Shown: positions 13,242 to 25,959 of the stretch, piece by piece | How the letters are laid out: the number at the start of each line of letters is the position of its first letter | Numbering within the stretch: the first letter of the stretch is position 1 | DNA from: Jacaranda mimosifolia | Taxonomy: Eukaryota; Streptophyta; Magnoliopsida; Lamiales; Bignoniaceae | Assembly: GCA_018894105.1 (NCBI GenBank) | Contig: CM032120.1 | Coordinates: 33,502,710-33,566,709, forward strand | Direction: 5' to 3' | Length of the DNA stretch: 64,000 nt | The notes under the pieces: generated by a model | Seen by the model: only the letters and a program-made list of their open reading frames with translations | What the model was told of the DNA's origin: nothing | Databases searched by the model: none | Translations under genes and position numbers: made by a program

Positions 13242-15140
13242 CAAGTCCATGATGAAGTAAGTGCTATGGTTATGCTTGAGCTAATCATCCATATTTACTA
13301 CTGTTATGACCCAAGCTCTATATTAAAAGCTCAAAGGTCTTATTGATTATTTGATCATCGTAACCTGTATTAGTGGAGCAAGTGATGTTAGCAAACCTAT
13401 GAGGGGCATGATGTAGTATCAAAGGAGTAACCTAAGGTTAGGTTACACAACTTGAATTTGTATGAGACTTGCACACAAAGGGATATCACACCTATGACAG
13501 GCATTAACATAAGAGTTGAAGTATGAGTTTTGCATCTGGTGATTACTTAAGTATTATCATGCTTTCTGAAGAGACTTATGAGAATCCCATGGACTAATAT
13601 GAGCTTATATAAACTCCACCAAGAACTTTTTGTATTTCGTGTTTTTGTACTCTTTTGCTTTGGTGTCAGTCCTTTTGTTTTGCTCGAGAACTAGCAAATT
13701 GTAAGTATAGGGGAATTTGATAACTCCCAAATAGAGTCATTTTAGGCTTATTTTATGAAGCAAAAGAGCTAGTTCAAGAGCGATGTTATCAAGAAAACAC
13801 TTGTTTTACATTATTTTATCTTTTAGTTTGTTTTGTAGATTTTATACGATTTCCTTATTATTTCATTTTGTGTTGTTTAAATATAGATTTTATGCATTCT
13901 TTTTGTACTTAATATGCTAAAGGATTCAAGACTAGGCTTTAACATGAGCTAAAAGAACTAAAAGAACAGGAGAAGACAAAAAGTCACAAGTTGGAAATCA
14001 AGGTCGTGGCACCCAAGTGCAAGAAAGATCGTTGTACTTTGAGGTCACAATGTTGGTTTTAGCACCACGGTGCTGGGTGCACAACAAGCTAGGCGGTTCA
14101 CTAAGGTAACTTCATTATTTTGCATGAAAATGTGATTTAGGACTCAAAATATATTATTTTAAAGAGGAAATCTTCCACTATCATTTAAACTTATTCTAGC
14201 GTACTTTTTCTCTCTAAGTTTTTAGAATTTTCATCTTTTTTTTATCCTAAATACTAGTCTCATAAATAAGTATAAAAGATCAATACATCTTTTTGAATTT
14301 TGGAAGAGCTCACTTGGAATTGATTTAAAAACGTCATAGCTCGAGATAAGATCACTATTCATGGAGGAGTTTTAGGTGTTTTGTCTCCTCTGTCTCTTGA
14401 TTTTATGTTTATTTCTTATGAAAATTAGTTTGATTGGAAAATTATGCATCCAGGCTAGGTTTTTATAGTGTAATTTTGGATTGAGAATACATATTAATGA
14501 TTTTATGAATTTGATAATGAATTAATTCATGTTGAATAGGATTATTGTTGATTACTTTGTGCTTAATATTGCTCTAAACTTGATCACCTTGGAATTGAAT
14601 TTATACTTATTGGTTTGTGACAAAAAAGTGATAATTGACAATCGACGTTTATGGGTAATCATGTTTAGCCAATCTATGAAATCCAAAGGTAACCGTGAGG
14701 TTATCCAACATTATGGGATGCACCCAATGCATCTAGCCTTACACTTTCGCATAGACACGACATCTTGGGTCTAAGAGATTATAGTCATCTATATATCCCT
14801 GCTTTTAATTTATCAATTGGACACTTGTTAGGAGTAATTAGATCACATTTAACTCATCTCGTGTTGGCTACTCAGAATGCACATATAATTTTGGTTAGAT
14901 TATAGGCTTCAATTCGCTATTTGTAGGTATTAGTATTTCATTTCTTTTTATTGTTCATCTAGATAGTACGAGTGAAGAGGATAGAGCACTTATCCTCATT
15001 CTCTATGGATATGACCCCAATACTTTGGGGCTATATTGAAATACGACCCGTATATTTAGAGTATATCCTTAAGTTGGTTTGATTGGTTTATTTTGTATGT
15101 TTAGAGATACTTGACTTTTATACATTTTGTTATACCTATT
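13242..15140 (+). mobile_element. 3' end of a Ty3/gypsy element: untranslated tail, polypurine tract and LTR
   Basis: A polypurine-like ATAGGGGAATT ends just before TGATAACTCCC at 13718, preceded by GCTCGAGAAC at about 13683. This order (CTCGAG-containing tail, purine tract, TGATAA) is characteristic of the 3' ends of some plant gypsy elements. The LTR-like part runs to roughly 15140 and includes a segment near 14985-15060 (TATGGATATGACCCCAAT and a following ATACGACCCGTATA) typical of LTR termini in these families. No coding domain is left upstream because the block abuts the LTR ending at 13241. Lineage and end point are uncertain; the ORF at 14529-14774 is not supported. Confidence 0.4.
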
Positions 15141-15169
15141 GTTGTGTATATTTGCAAGTTGAGGGATAG

Positions 15170-16640
15170 TTGTCCTAAAAAGACTCAATCTGTGACTTAA
15201 GGTTCAAACAATAAGAGAAAAGCCTCTAACCAAAACCTGGAATAAACTCCCAAAAACCACCATGGGCCTTCTTTAGACAAGGTGCAAATAGGAAACTCTA
15301 AATACATTTGTGCCTTTCACAGTGCAAAGGAGGATGAAAATCTCCCAAAACATGCCATGAAGCAGTCCACAAACATCCCCTATTATTACTGATCCCAAAG
15401 GTAAGCCACTTAGAGCCAAGAGCATGCTCTTGAAAAAAGGCATTTAACATCAAATAGTTCTTCAAAATGACTGACCTTAGAAAATTACTCAAAGATCCTA
15501 AGGCTATGTCCACTAGCATTTTGGGGAAATTTTTCCCAACTTCCAAAACAATCCCAAAAAATATACACATTCTCCAATCATTTTTTCAAAACACAAAAAA
15601 TTTATACCCAAAAAATTGTTAGAATTCAATTTCAAAAAGACCCTATACACTACCCTAGCCCTACCTAACACTCAAGTATATATATATACACACTATCAAA
15701 ATAATATATATATATACATTACATAAAAAATAATTTCTTCCTACAAACCCAACAAAAAAGTAACTGATTTGACATTTACAGTAAATTTTGTCCCCCCTAC
15801 CAAAACATTAACAAACAAACAACTCATTCTCAATCCATTTTCCCTATTTTCCCAAAACATAAATAAACAATTGACATTTTTTCCAAGTTTTCTCCCAAAA
15901 ACTCATTCTCACAAATTTTTTTCTAGAAAATGGCCAAAATGCTAGTGAACAAGCCCTAATACTTCCTCTGAGAACCAATATCCTTAGCACAGTAGCTCCA
16001 TTTAGAGGGGAGACTCCATCAGTCATCCCTCACATGGAAAAACTTCTTTTTCTAAGGACCACTCGAGGACATGCAACCTCTTAGAAATTTTCACCCTACT
16101 TAAGGATAGAAGTAGAAGTATAAATCATCTATTACCTTCCTAACAAGTAACATTGAAGATAGCCCTAAAATTCTTTGCACTCAAGGGAAGACTTAACTCC
16201 TTAAACCTATAACAAAACTCATGAAATACGTAAAAGAGTTGGGAGTGAACTAACCAATACAAAGCCTGAAGTCGTGAGGTATCTCTACTAATGTGAATCC
16301 ACTAGGAAAATAAGAAGCATACACTAGTGAATTATCTCATGAGGACCACAGTTCCTCTCCCTCCCAAAAGGAATGTCAAATTTGTCGATAGCCTAGTCTT
16401 ATAACACTATATCCTTAACTCCTTCTTTGTCAAACTACTATTACAATAGTTTAAATCTATCACCCAACATAGCAGGGCACATCATCCTCTCACAAGACTC
16501 CTCACATATTCAAACGTTGCAATAGATACCTCAAACTCCTTTAAGATGATGGGCGTTCCTCAAGATACCTCATTAGATGGATCTAAATGCGAAGGCTTAC
16601 CAAACACTGTCACATAAGTCAGAGACACCTTGAACAAGTC
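15170..16640 (-). pseudogene. Degenerate transposon-derived coding remnant
   Basis: On the minus strand 16640-16020 shows recurrent peptide pieces separated by stops, for example ASYFPSGFTLVEIPHDFRLC, LPLSAKNFRAIFNV and LHVLEWSLEKEVFPCEG. Their spacing and character resemble the 'putative gypsy-type transposon' family (PF04195-like) that occurs in antisense ORFs of Tat retrotransposons. More coding-like sequence continues below 15500 (EHALGSKWLTFGISNNRGCL) after an inserted MITE. There is no intact frame, LTR or neighbouring domain. The family assignment is inference and could be wrong; a decayed host exon is the alternative. Confidence 0.3.
15502..15956. mobile_element. MITE with about 25-bp terminal inverted repeats
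   Basis: The left end GGCTATGTCCACTAGCATTT and the inverse of the right end GGGCTTGTTCACTAGCATTT match at most positions. The interior is AT-rich with CCCAAAA words and a short AT microsatellite, and has no ORF of note. An internal stretch around 15760-15820 (AAAAGTAACTGATTTGACAT) has a relative in intron 2 of the PDIL gene near 20400. A target duplication was not clear. The end sequence suggests a hAT-type MITE. Confidence 0.55.
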
Positions 16641-18248
16641 CTAAAATTCTCTCTAGCACATTAGTTGAGGCTCCCTCAAGATACTTCAAGTAATTGGATT
16701 GCCACTGAAATTTCTTCAACATTTATAGAAAAGGAAAAACGCTCGAACAAACAAAGAGAGACGACATGGCAAGGAAGATGCCAATTGAGCAACATGGGTT
16801 AAGGCTTCTCTAACCTATTGTGGGGTTAACAGCTCACTGCCAGGCTGAAGCATGATGCCTCGTCTAGGCTATGCTATGGTCGTTCTACTGCAACAATACT
16901 CTGGTTATCCCTCAAGTATTTCTTCTTTCCTAGGACATCCCCTCACCTCCTATTATATTTGATGTACTGTTATTATAGATCTTAATAAAGTTATAGGAAA
17001 GAAAAACAATGAAGAAAGTTAATGAAAAGGAATGAAAGATTTTACTTTGGCTTGGCATAATCTCTTTCTCAAAGGCAGCTCTGTAAAACCTAGTGACGTA
17101 CTAAGCAAAGTAAAAGAAATTTGTATCCCACACAAAGTGCTTGGCCCAATTTACCTAGAACTAGGGGGATGTAAGATGTGCTACCGAAGGGTCATCTAAT
17201 TTTCTATAGGCTAAAGGGGCCTAATTTTATATATCCACTGCAATAAAGGGGTTAGGCTTTAGAAATCTGTAAACGTTTATGATAAGAGTATGGACTCTAG
17301 TAGTAGACAAACATAATGAAGCAGCTTCTACACTTTTTCTAATTATCTCTCAATTTTGGTTTCTCAGGATGAAGTTACAAGTTTAAGTAATCAATACCTC
17401 TCTTACAGATTGAATCAAAAATAGCTTTGAGATTTTATATTTTTAATTATATTTTCCTTTTTAGTTTTATTTTACCTAAATTCTTGATTTAAATAAGGTT
17501 TAAATAAAACTTTGTTAAATTAGTTTCTACTCCATTTTTTTTTTCAATAGTTGGTTTACACTTTATGCTGCTGTAGGGTAAGAAACATAATAATCTGACT
17601 TCGGAGTGTACAAAGTACCCAACAATTAGAATGACGTAGTTGCATTGCTGGTCAGTACACATGGCTTTATAGAGTTGGTCTTAAAACATGTCACAATGAC
17701 AAATCGTTCAGATAAAGTTTGACTTGCTTGTACACCCTTTTTATTCCATTCTTTTTTTCCCCCCATTTTTTGCTAATCAAGAAGTATTCCATTCTTTTTA
17801 TAACTTGTCTAATTCTAAATTATAAATAATAATTTATCATCATCAAATATTTTGTAGAAGCTAAGGAGGATTATTGGTCTTTTTGGTAACGATTTTTTGC
17901 ATCAATGTAATCTATAAGAGGTTTTGAGCTCACCATCATCATCTGTATATCTTATTGGTGGATCCAACATATTATGCTGTTTATATATAAATAATTATCA
18001 TTTTATATGCAATTATTGACATAGTTTTTCTATTAAGATTACACGATTTTCTGAAGCAATTTTAAACTTGAAAGGATTATTTATTTTAGAAATACAAATA
18101 AAATAGTCTGTGAATTTGTTATTATTTATTTAAATACTGTATATGTATGTACATGAAAGAACTTGAGCAAATGCAGAATTTTGCTTCCAGATTACGAAAA
18201 AAATACCCAACAAACAAACAAACAATAAAAAAGTCCACGACCTGCCAT
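16641..18248. other. Intergenic DNA upstream of the PDIL2-1-like gene
   Basis: No coding pattern recognised. The last few hundred bases are AT-rich and form the presumed promoter region of the downstream gene. Confidence 0.5.
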
Positions 18249-18256
18249 TATAAATA
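18249..18256 (+). promoter_or_regulatory. TATA box of the PDIL2-1-like gene
   Basis: TATAAATA lies 92-99 bp upstream of the first ATG of the PDIL gene (18348), a usual plant spacing that leaves a leader of roughly 65 bp. Confidence 0.55.
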
Positions 18257-18347
18257 TCAAACTCTTGTAGTAGCAAAACCACTTCAAACTAACTAATTAT
18301 TTCATTTTCTCCTGAGACAAAAATCAAGAGTTTTGAGGATACTAAAT

Positions 18348-21300
18348 ATGTCGAGGATCTGCTTAGCATTCGGCACTTTATCGATTTTCTTATTTGCTTC
18401 GGAGTTTACGGACGTCGTGGTGCTTACCGAGCAAAACTTTGAGAAGGAGGTCAGTCAAGATCGAGAAGCTCTCGTCGAATTCTATGCTCCCTGGTACTGT
18501 ATTTTCTGGATTTGGTATCAGTTTTTGGTAACTTTTATTTGCTTATGTATTTGTAATTTGTGGGGTTTGATTATCAGAGTTACTGTGATTGATTTCTTTT
18601 TTGAATTTTCTGTAGATCTATGACTTTAGAGTTTGAGTTGATTGATTTGGATCTAAGTTTGATCCTTTTTTATCATCTTTCTGTGACCAGTCTTTTAAGA
18701 TCGTGATGGAAATATGGAATACTTTTACTTAATGGAGTATAATTCCGATTTATTTTTATTTCTAATAGCTAGATTCTCTTTTTATTTTTTCAATTAGAAA
18801 CTGCAATTTTTGAACTACTATAAAGTTATTGCAAGTTGACATTTGAGCGTTGGAGTAAGTCATCTGTAAATAGTTTTGTTTTCAAAAAGTGTTCTAGATT
18901 TATATTTAGACACGGTTTTGTTTTGCATGTGTAGGCATTATAAAAAGCTTGCTCCCAAGTATGAAAGCATGGTGCGAGCTTTATGAAGGCAAAGTCTGTT
19001 TTGATTGGAAAGGTTAGCCTACTTTAATTCTAGGAATGTTCTTTTGATGTTTTGAGCAGCGTCTGCTACTGCCAACTTGATTACGAATCCTAACTCAATC
19101 CACATATCTCTAATTGATGTCTTGTGGTTCTGTGCCTCTGCAAGCATTACTTAGAATGCTTGGTCTAGCAATGTCCTTATATTGCCATAATTATTCCGTG
19201 AAATCACCTTTTACTCTTTCAAACATGGTTTCACGTATTCTTTGTGTAAATTAGAATGAATATGTAATAGATATGTTTATGTTTTAGTAGATGTTTTGCC
19301 TTTGCAACTGGACCCAGGCTTAATATACATATAGAAATTTTACAATTTTAGGATCAATTTAGCTCATTAATTTTTATGAACTTCAGTTTAAGTATGGGTT
19401 ACTTACAAAGCCATAAAAAAAATTTCTTCTTCTACAGATGAATGGGAAAAAAAATACTAAACACATTATTGTAAGAACTTTGGACTGCACCAAGTAACTA
19501 TTATTCTCTGCTTATAAAGTAAATAAATAGCAAACTTCATTTGTGGAAGGCAATAAAATATGGACATTGGTAGTTGTGACTTGGCCTTTGTGTGCATTCA
19601 TATGATTTTGTCCAAGGTCTTATTATTGTAGATCACTTATACTCTACTTAAAGAAATTTTGTAAAGGATCAAGTTTGCCTAGTCCTGGTTGAACTCATTA
19701 AAATTTATATGCTAGGATGTTTTTACATATTATGCATATTGGTGAAAGACTCAGCTATAAAATAAGTGGACAAGTGGGCTTCAGACTTGCCTTTCCAGTT
19801 GACTATTCTAAATTTCAGAAGTTTTTAGCTATGTGCTTGAAGCAGTTTTTAAAAAATTTCATGTTTGTTCCTCTGAAATTTATTATAGGAAACATGGATT
19901 ACCAATGTTTTCAGCATAATGATTTGTTTGGAATTATTCATACTTTATGGCCAAGTATGCCAAAATTTGATTCTGTTAGCTCTTCCTTTTCTTTTGTGTG
20001 TGTGTGTGTGTGTTTGTGTTTGGCTTTCTTGCTTTCTTGGTTGATGAATTTTCCTTTGAACTCCTTCAATTGAGTCTAGTTAGCTAGTCTAGTCAATCGA
20101 CCAAAACAAGAATGAAAACTAAAGAGGCCTAGGAAACTAGTATATCGTTACATAAATTAAGATCTTGTTTGGTTTTGTTTCTCTAAACATTTTCTAATCC
20201 AGGTAATGAAACCAAAAATGTCGGATCATTCCTTGAGGGCGCTTTCCAAAACACCCACAAAATATTCCCAGAATATCCCTATTCTCATTCCCAAAACAAA
20301 CATAATCATTGCATATGCATGCATATATGTCTTCTCATGTTACAATTATACATAGATAAAAATACTAATATAAAAGTATATTTTCACCATAGACAAAAAA
20401 GTACTGATTTGATATCTACATTACAACATATCTTCTCCCAAAACAAATGAACACACCAAAACAATATGCAATCATCTCCTGAACAAAAATGAAATCTACA
20501 TCACATTCCCCAAGATATTTTCTCCCAAAATATTTTCCCTAAAATGATAAAAACAATATGAAATAAAGGTAGAGCTTACAAGGTTGAAGGTCTATGGTGT
20601 CAATGTTGGTATTCTGTTGTGTCCTCATTTGGAAAAAGTTATACTAATCTCTGTATTAGTTTTTTTTCTTTTTGCTCCACTTGGAATTATGTGGATGAAC
20701 AATGATCATTTTCTAACATAAAACATGAAACAATAGAATATTGTAGTTTTGTTAAGGCTTAGGTAACTAAACAATGAGCTCTCTCTCTTTCTCTCTCTCT
20801 CTCTATATATATATATATCTCGCCCCCACCCCCCTTGGTCTATGTATGCTTGCTATTTCTCCCTCCTTTTGTTTATTGTGCCTGCTATTTAAAACTTGCA
20901 ACATATTGCTCTAGATTAGTTTTTGAACCATGAATAAAGCTTATTTTGAGGATTGGCTTATAGGGAGATCATTTAGGTTTTCTTATGGCTTTGATTTTGC
21001 AGTGATATGCTGTTGAACATGTGGATATCATATTATGTGTGACAACATCATGAAATACATTTACCTTTTATTTGTTTTAGGTAGCAAATAGTACATTAGA
21101 GGTATATGTGTTTACTAATCCTTTCCCTTGTAGGTTGATTGTGATGAGCATAAAAGCCTTTGCAGCAAATATGGGGTTTCTGGCTATCCCACCATCCAAT
21201 GGTTTCCCAAGGGATCTCTGGAGCCAAGAAAGTAAGTTATGTTTATGTAGAGGACTTGTATCTTTCATCTCCTTTTCTTTTCTTTCTTCGGATCTAATAA

Positions 21301-23645
21301 TCAAAGAATCTTAGAAGTTAAAATTATATTATTCTTTTTCTGTTTCTAATCTTGAAAGCCTTCCGAGAAGTATGCTCCTCATGATTGAGTTTTATTTTGT
21401 TAGGTATGAAGGTGCGCGCACGGCAGAAGCCTTTGCTGAATTTGTGAACAATGAAGGAGGTAAAACTTTGTGAGTTTAGTGTATTCTATCTTGCATTGTT
21501 AAGCATGCATATTGTTATATTAAATTTGAATATATTTATTGTTCTTGTATTGTATTTTAAGATTATGATGTTAAAGTTAAATGTGAAATAATTGTCTAAT
21601 GGTTGAAGCAACTTGTCATTTATATAATCTTTCATTGTTTTCGGGAAAAAGTATTTACTTGGTTGAATGAAGAGAAAGGCAAGTTTCAAGCCTATGGCCA
21701 TTGCTTTGTCACTGTTGTATTCACTAGCCTCTATTCTTAACTATGTCTTGTTCAGAACCCTATCTGAATGGTGCTTTCTCACTATACTCTTAAATGATGT
21801 TCTTTACTTAGGAACAAATGCCAAGATCCCTGCAATGCCTTCAAATGTTGTGGTTCTGACTCCAGAAAACTTTGATGAGATTGCACTTGTGAGAACAAAG
21901 ATGTCCTGGTTGAGTTTTATGCACCTTGGTAAGTGAACATGTATGAAATTGCATACCCGATGTAGTGCAAGTTGAGAAGAAATAATCCTGAAACTTATAC
22001 CTGTATCATGGAATCTCATGTGGTAACTAATTTATGTGGATTGCTTTAATAAATATGATTTACATTTTGCTTTGATGCTTTATTTTCTCCAGGTGTGATC
22101 ATTGTAAGAACCTTGCTCCTGTAAGTGTATTAATTACTGGCTCATAGTTATACTGCAAGGCTATTGGGAAAATTATTGTAAAAATAACTAACTTTATCTT
22201 CTTTCTACTTTTAGACTTATGAAAAAGTTGCAACAGCATTCAAGCTGGAGGACGATGTGGTTATTACAAATGTTGATGCTGACAAGTGCAAAGATCTTGC
22301 AGAGAAGTAAGTATTTTTTATAGTTGTTTTTTGGATTCTAGATTGTGACGCACGATTAGCTCTCGATTGCATCCTCCTGCTTCGATCCTTTTAATTGAGG
22401 ATTAGAATTCAGTCCAAATTATTTTGCCCATATATAATATATTATAGTAGAAAAGGAAAACGAGGCATAGGTAACCATATATGTGTTTTCTACTACAGGT
22501 ATAGCGTAAATAGTTATCCTACGTTGAAATTCTTCCCAAAGAACAATAATGCTGGTGAAGATTATGATGGTGGTAGAGATCTAGATGACTTTGTTACTTT
22601 TATCAATGAGAAGTGTGGAACTAGTCGAGATGCCAAACGACAATTGACATCTAAGGTTTGTAGCAAATTAAATGAGTTCCTTGTCCCTGGTACTTGTTCC
22701 TGATTCAAAATTGCCTTTTTTCATCCTAGGCAGGTATTGTTGCGGCCCTTGATAGATTAGTTAAGGAATTTTTAAGTACAAAGGATGAGGAGAAAAAAGG
22801 TGTGCTCAAAAGGTTGGAGGAGGAAGCTGATAAGCTGGAGGGTTCCACTGCAAGGTCTTCACTAAGGCTTATTGTATTTTCATTACTCATATAACCATGT
22901 TATATGTTACTTAGCTCTTGATTGTATATATGAAAATTGGCAGATCACTCTTTCTCACAATTTTTAGTCTTATTTTTCTTAGATATGGGAAGATCTACGT
23001 GAAAGCTGCTAATAGTGCATTGGATAAAGGTTCTGATTATGCCAAGAATGAGGTTTTCCAATTAGAACGCATGCTTTCCAAGGTAAATACTAATTGGTTC
23101 TTCAAGTTTATAGATGCCTATAACTATCAAAATAAAGTCTTCTTCTTGTTATCCTCAATTAGAAATTGAGGAATTTTTAGTTACTAGTCCAGTATCCCTT
23201 AATGTGATTGTTAATTGTCCTTATAAGTTAAAACTGTATTGCCTATGGACTTGGAGTCTATTTTCCTTTATTTAAAATTGTGGTCGTTTGTTTCTTAAAT
23301 TACTTATTTTATCAAAATCTCCCCAAGGAAATTGCAAGGATGTTGTACAACAGTTAGATATCCTTTCACTTCTACATGGATCTCTCTTTTTCAAATGACA
23401 TGTTATTTATCATGATAGTTATATAATTGGGAAGTTGAGATTTTTAATATTACCTAGGGTTTAGCTCATTAGTAACTAAAACTATGTGTAATCCTGGATG
23501 AATATATGTACTTCAAGAGCTAAACTCTGTAAGAGAATTTGAGAAATTTTTATGATTGTTGTTGATGCAGTCAATTAGTGCAGCGAAGGCTGATGAGTTT
23601 ACACTGAAGAAGAATATCCTATCGACTTTTGTTTCAGACCAGTAA
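18348..23645 (+). pseudogene. Protein disulfide isomerase-like 2-1 (PDIL2-1/P5-type), 11 exons, disrupted
   Basis: The product would be an ER thiol-disulfide oxidoreductase: signal peptide (about residues 1-20), two thioredoxin domains and a C-terminal ERp29c-like helical domain, no KDEL. Exons by splice signals and family similarity: 18348-18493, 18929-19012, 21134-21231, 21404-21459, 21812-21928, 22093-22120, 22215-22306, 22499-22655, 22730-22854, 22983-23082, 23571-23645. The exon sum is two short of 360 codons. Lesions: (1) the exon 2 acceptor is AT where AG is expected (18927-18928), and the first active site reads C-R-H-Y instead of CGHC; a cryptic TAG six bases on would delete the first Cys and keep Tyr. 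(2) A one-base loss near 18970 puts TGA in frame within exon 2. (3) A one-base loss near 21889 shifts exon 5 before the second active site, itself CDHC. The 3' exons 7-11 are clean. This looks like recent loss of function. Assembly indels could explain (2) and (3), not (1). Confidence 0.85.
20160..20560. repeat. Probable MITE or repeat in PDIL intron 2
   Basis: Within the 2.1-kb second intron, this AT-rich block has repeated CCCAAAA words and an internal stretch (AAAAAGTACTGATTTGATAT, about 20397) similar to one inside the MITE at 15502-15956. Ends are approximate. The intron also holds a TG microsatellite near 19996 and a TC/TA microsatellite near 20779-20818. Confidence 0.4.
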
Positions 23646-24935
23646 GAAATCGTAGCCATTGATGCCCGTGGTATCATGCTTTGAATTCTAGGAATTGTAT
23701 TCCTGGGGTTTTTCCCTTGTTGGGGAATGTTCTTGCTCCTAGTTTACTTCTATCAGACGTTCTTGCATCACCCAATGTTTGATCAGACGAGCGGGGGTAA
23801 GTTATTAGTTTCCTGTTACCACGAAAACCAAAAATTGAACAAATGCTTTGTTTTCACCAGTAGCAGTAATGTAATAGTTTATCGATATAGGAAACTCAGA
23901 ATTATGGCTTCTTTTTGACAAATGACAAGAAGCATTGAGAGTTACTTCTGGGTTATGAGTATTTGTGCAATTTGTTGTGTTCTTTATGTCTTTGAATTCA
24001 TTGACAGCCTCATTTTACAGGTTGTTGTGCATCATTGGTTTACTACAACAAATGGTTTTTTATGTCTAGTGGCTTGATTTTCAGAGCAGTAGTAGGGATA
24101 AGTTTCAGCAGCTTGTCCTGCATTAGTTACCTAATTATTATCACTGATGCCTTGCATTGGTTACTAAACTATTATTATGTCAGCCCTGACCTTGAACACA
24201 TTCGAATGTGGGGATTATATTTTCTTTCGACAAATGCCCTTCTATCTAAGTTTTTCTGGTAATGGACATTAGTGAAATGGGGTTCCTTCTGTATTTTTTG
24301 ATTATTTACTCCTGGGAATCTGTCACTTGAGTATGCGGCTGAGGAACCATCCGAGCAACTCGAAAATAGCTTTCTGGATGTTTGTTATTCATATTAGTAT
24401 TTTGTTGGGAGCTTGTTCTATATTTTGATGGTCTAACTTGAGATCTCTTTTATATAGTCTAAATCGCTTAAGATATGAATAAGATGCTTAGATATTTGTG
24501 TGACTTTTATTTTATGTTTAGACCTTGGATTTTAATGAGGGAAATGATGAGAAAATATTTTTCATATTTCAAATGATGCAATTTTATGCTTTAATTTTTT
24601 TGTACCTTTATATTTTTCTTTTCTTTTTCTTTACTAATTTTCCTAATGCAAATATAGCGTTAAGTGTCCAATTAGGATATTATTAGCTAGTATTTGCTGG
24701 TGCAAAGCCATTCATATTAACCTATTGATTCTTGAGTCGTTCACTTGCTTCCTGTAGTAGCCTTCTTAGTAATGTTAGCACTCCGAAAGACCACTCAGAA
24801 AGTGTCAACACTTTTGGAATACAGGGGGTGGAGGAGGAATGAGGTGGATTTTATTCTTTTATTTTTTTTTCTTTTGGTCGGTAAGAAATGAAATCTTCAT
24901 TACGGATCAAAAGAAGGATCGAAGAATTGAATTAG
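23646..24935. other. 3' flank of the PDIL gene, no further gene recognised
   Basis: AT-rich sequence that should contain the 3' UTR. The open frame at 24035-24262 shows no recognisable domain. No polyadenylation site could be fixed with confidence. Confidence 0.5.
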
Positions 24936-25450
24936 TAAGTTGAATGAGTTTATTTACATTAACGAACCAATCCAATTTGAATGAAACACCCACTTAGCCA
25001 GGGCATGAACACTGTTGCGAATGTGTGTCATTTTTCACCTTTCAGAGAGACCATAACATGTCTAGATTGTCAGTCTGCCAAATCAATCATTTCTATCAAC
25101 ATTAGAACCGCAGATTTTGAGTCATTTTCAAAAATAATTAAAGAATCATAAAGGAATTGGACAAGCGCATAGCGGCCAAGATAGCTTTAGCTTTGGCTTG
25201 GATGGCATTGTAAGCCCATGATTAAAAAGTAGTTGCAAGAAGGATTTCCGCTTTTGAATTACGAATGATCATTAATACAACACATATATCATCGATGAAA
25301 GTAGCATGTGTTAAAATTGTTATTCCATAGTATAAATTTCTGTGATCGGTAAGAATCAAGTAGTCGAGGTGAGAGTGGAGTTTTCTATCTTGAAGACGAA
25401 TTAGCCCCGCACTGGTGCTAACAGTAAATTGGTTATCGTCTTTCAAGATA
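24936..25450 (-). pseudogene. LINE-type RNase H (RVT_3) fragment
   Basis: The minus strand reads IIRNSKAEILLATT at about 25290-25230, matching the first strands of the RNase H domain at the C-terminus of plant non-LTR (LINE) polyproteins. It ends with NSVHALAKWVFHSNWIG at about 25016-24966, the typical end of that domain (usual VAHALAKWA...). Several stops interrupt the middle. No reverse transcriptase is next to it. It is a small dead remnant; a captured or free-standing RNase H-like gene cannot be excluded. Confidence 0.55.
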
Positions 25451-25729
25451 CAATGACTAATTCAGACGGTAGTAATACTACAAACTGTCTGACCTCTTGA
25501 ATTTTAACTGTACTGAACTCTCTCCTTTTTGGTTACCAGACTGGACTATGTTGTATGCAAAAATGTTGTATATCTTGTCATGTATGACTATTATCCAAGA
25601 ATGATTATAGAGCTAAAATTACAGCTGAAAGGTGGTCAAAAAATGGTTGTTGTTTTTTCCAATGCATGTAGGTTGAAAGATGCAGTCCAAATACAATTGC
25701 TAGCATAAATTTGGGATAAGTTGGTAAAG

Positions 25730-25900
25730 TATGCTATTTTGGGGATCTCCGTGGGTCCCCAAGAAGATTTGGGGAACGAGGGTAGGGGCAAAATTTCCCT
25801 ATATCAGGCTTCGAGGATGGGACGAGGGATACCCCATCTCTTGTAGGTGTTATCCCTATAAACATCATTTTAAGAGGGGTCCCGTACACAACTTATACTC
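25730..25900. other. GGGG/CCCC-rich block, possible transposon end
   Basis: Against an AT-rich background this stretch is rich in GGGGATCC-like and GTGGGTCCCC-like words that can pair with each other. Similar GGGGA...TCCCC motifs occur in ends of plant DNA transposons and gypsy spacers. No ends or target duplication were identified. Confidence 0.25.
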
Positions 25901-25959
25901 ATGCGGACCAAGAGTAACATGCAATATAGGCTCATGCGTCAAGGAGTATATTTAACTTG

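Noticed and set aside
13718..15140. Potential full gypsy element starting at 13718
   Set aside because: No primer site or gag follows, and a polypurine tract precedes it, so it is a 3' LTR end, not a 5' start.
18929..18934. A 6-bp coding deletion removing the first Cys-Gly of the PDIL active site
   Set aside because: Base-by-base comparison with the expected acceptor and CGHC codons is explained by three substitutions without a length change.
19717..20073. 118-codon open frame (plus)
   Set aside because: Lies wholly in intron 2 of the PDIL gene and ends in a TG microsatellite translated as Val/Cys repeats.
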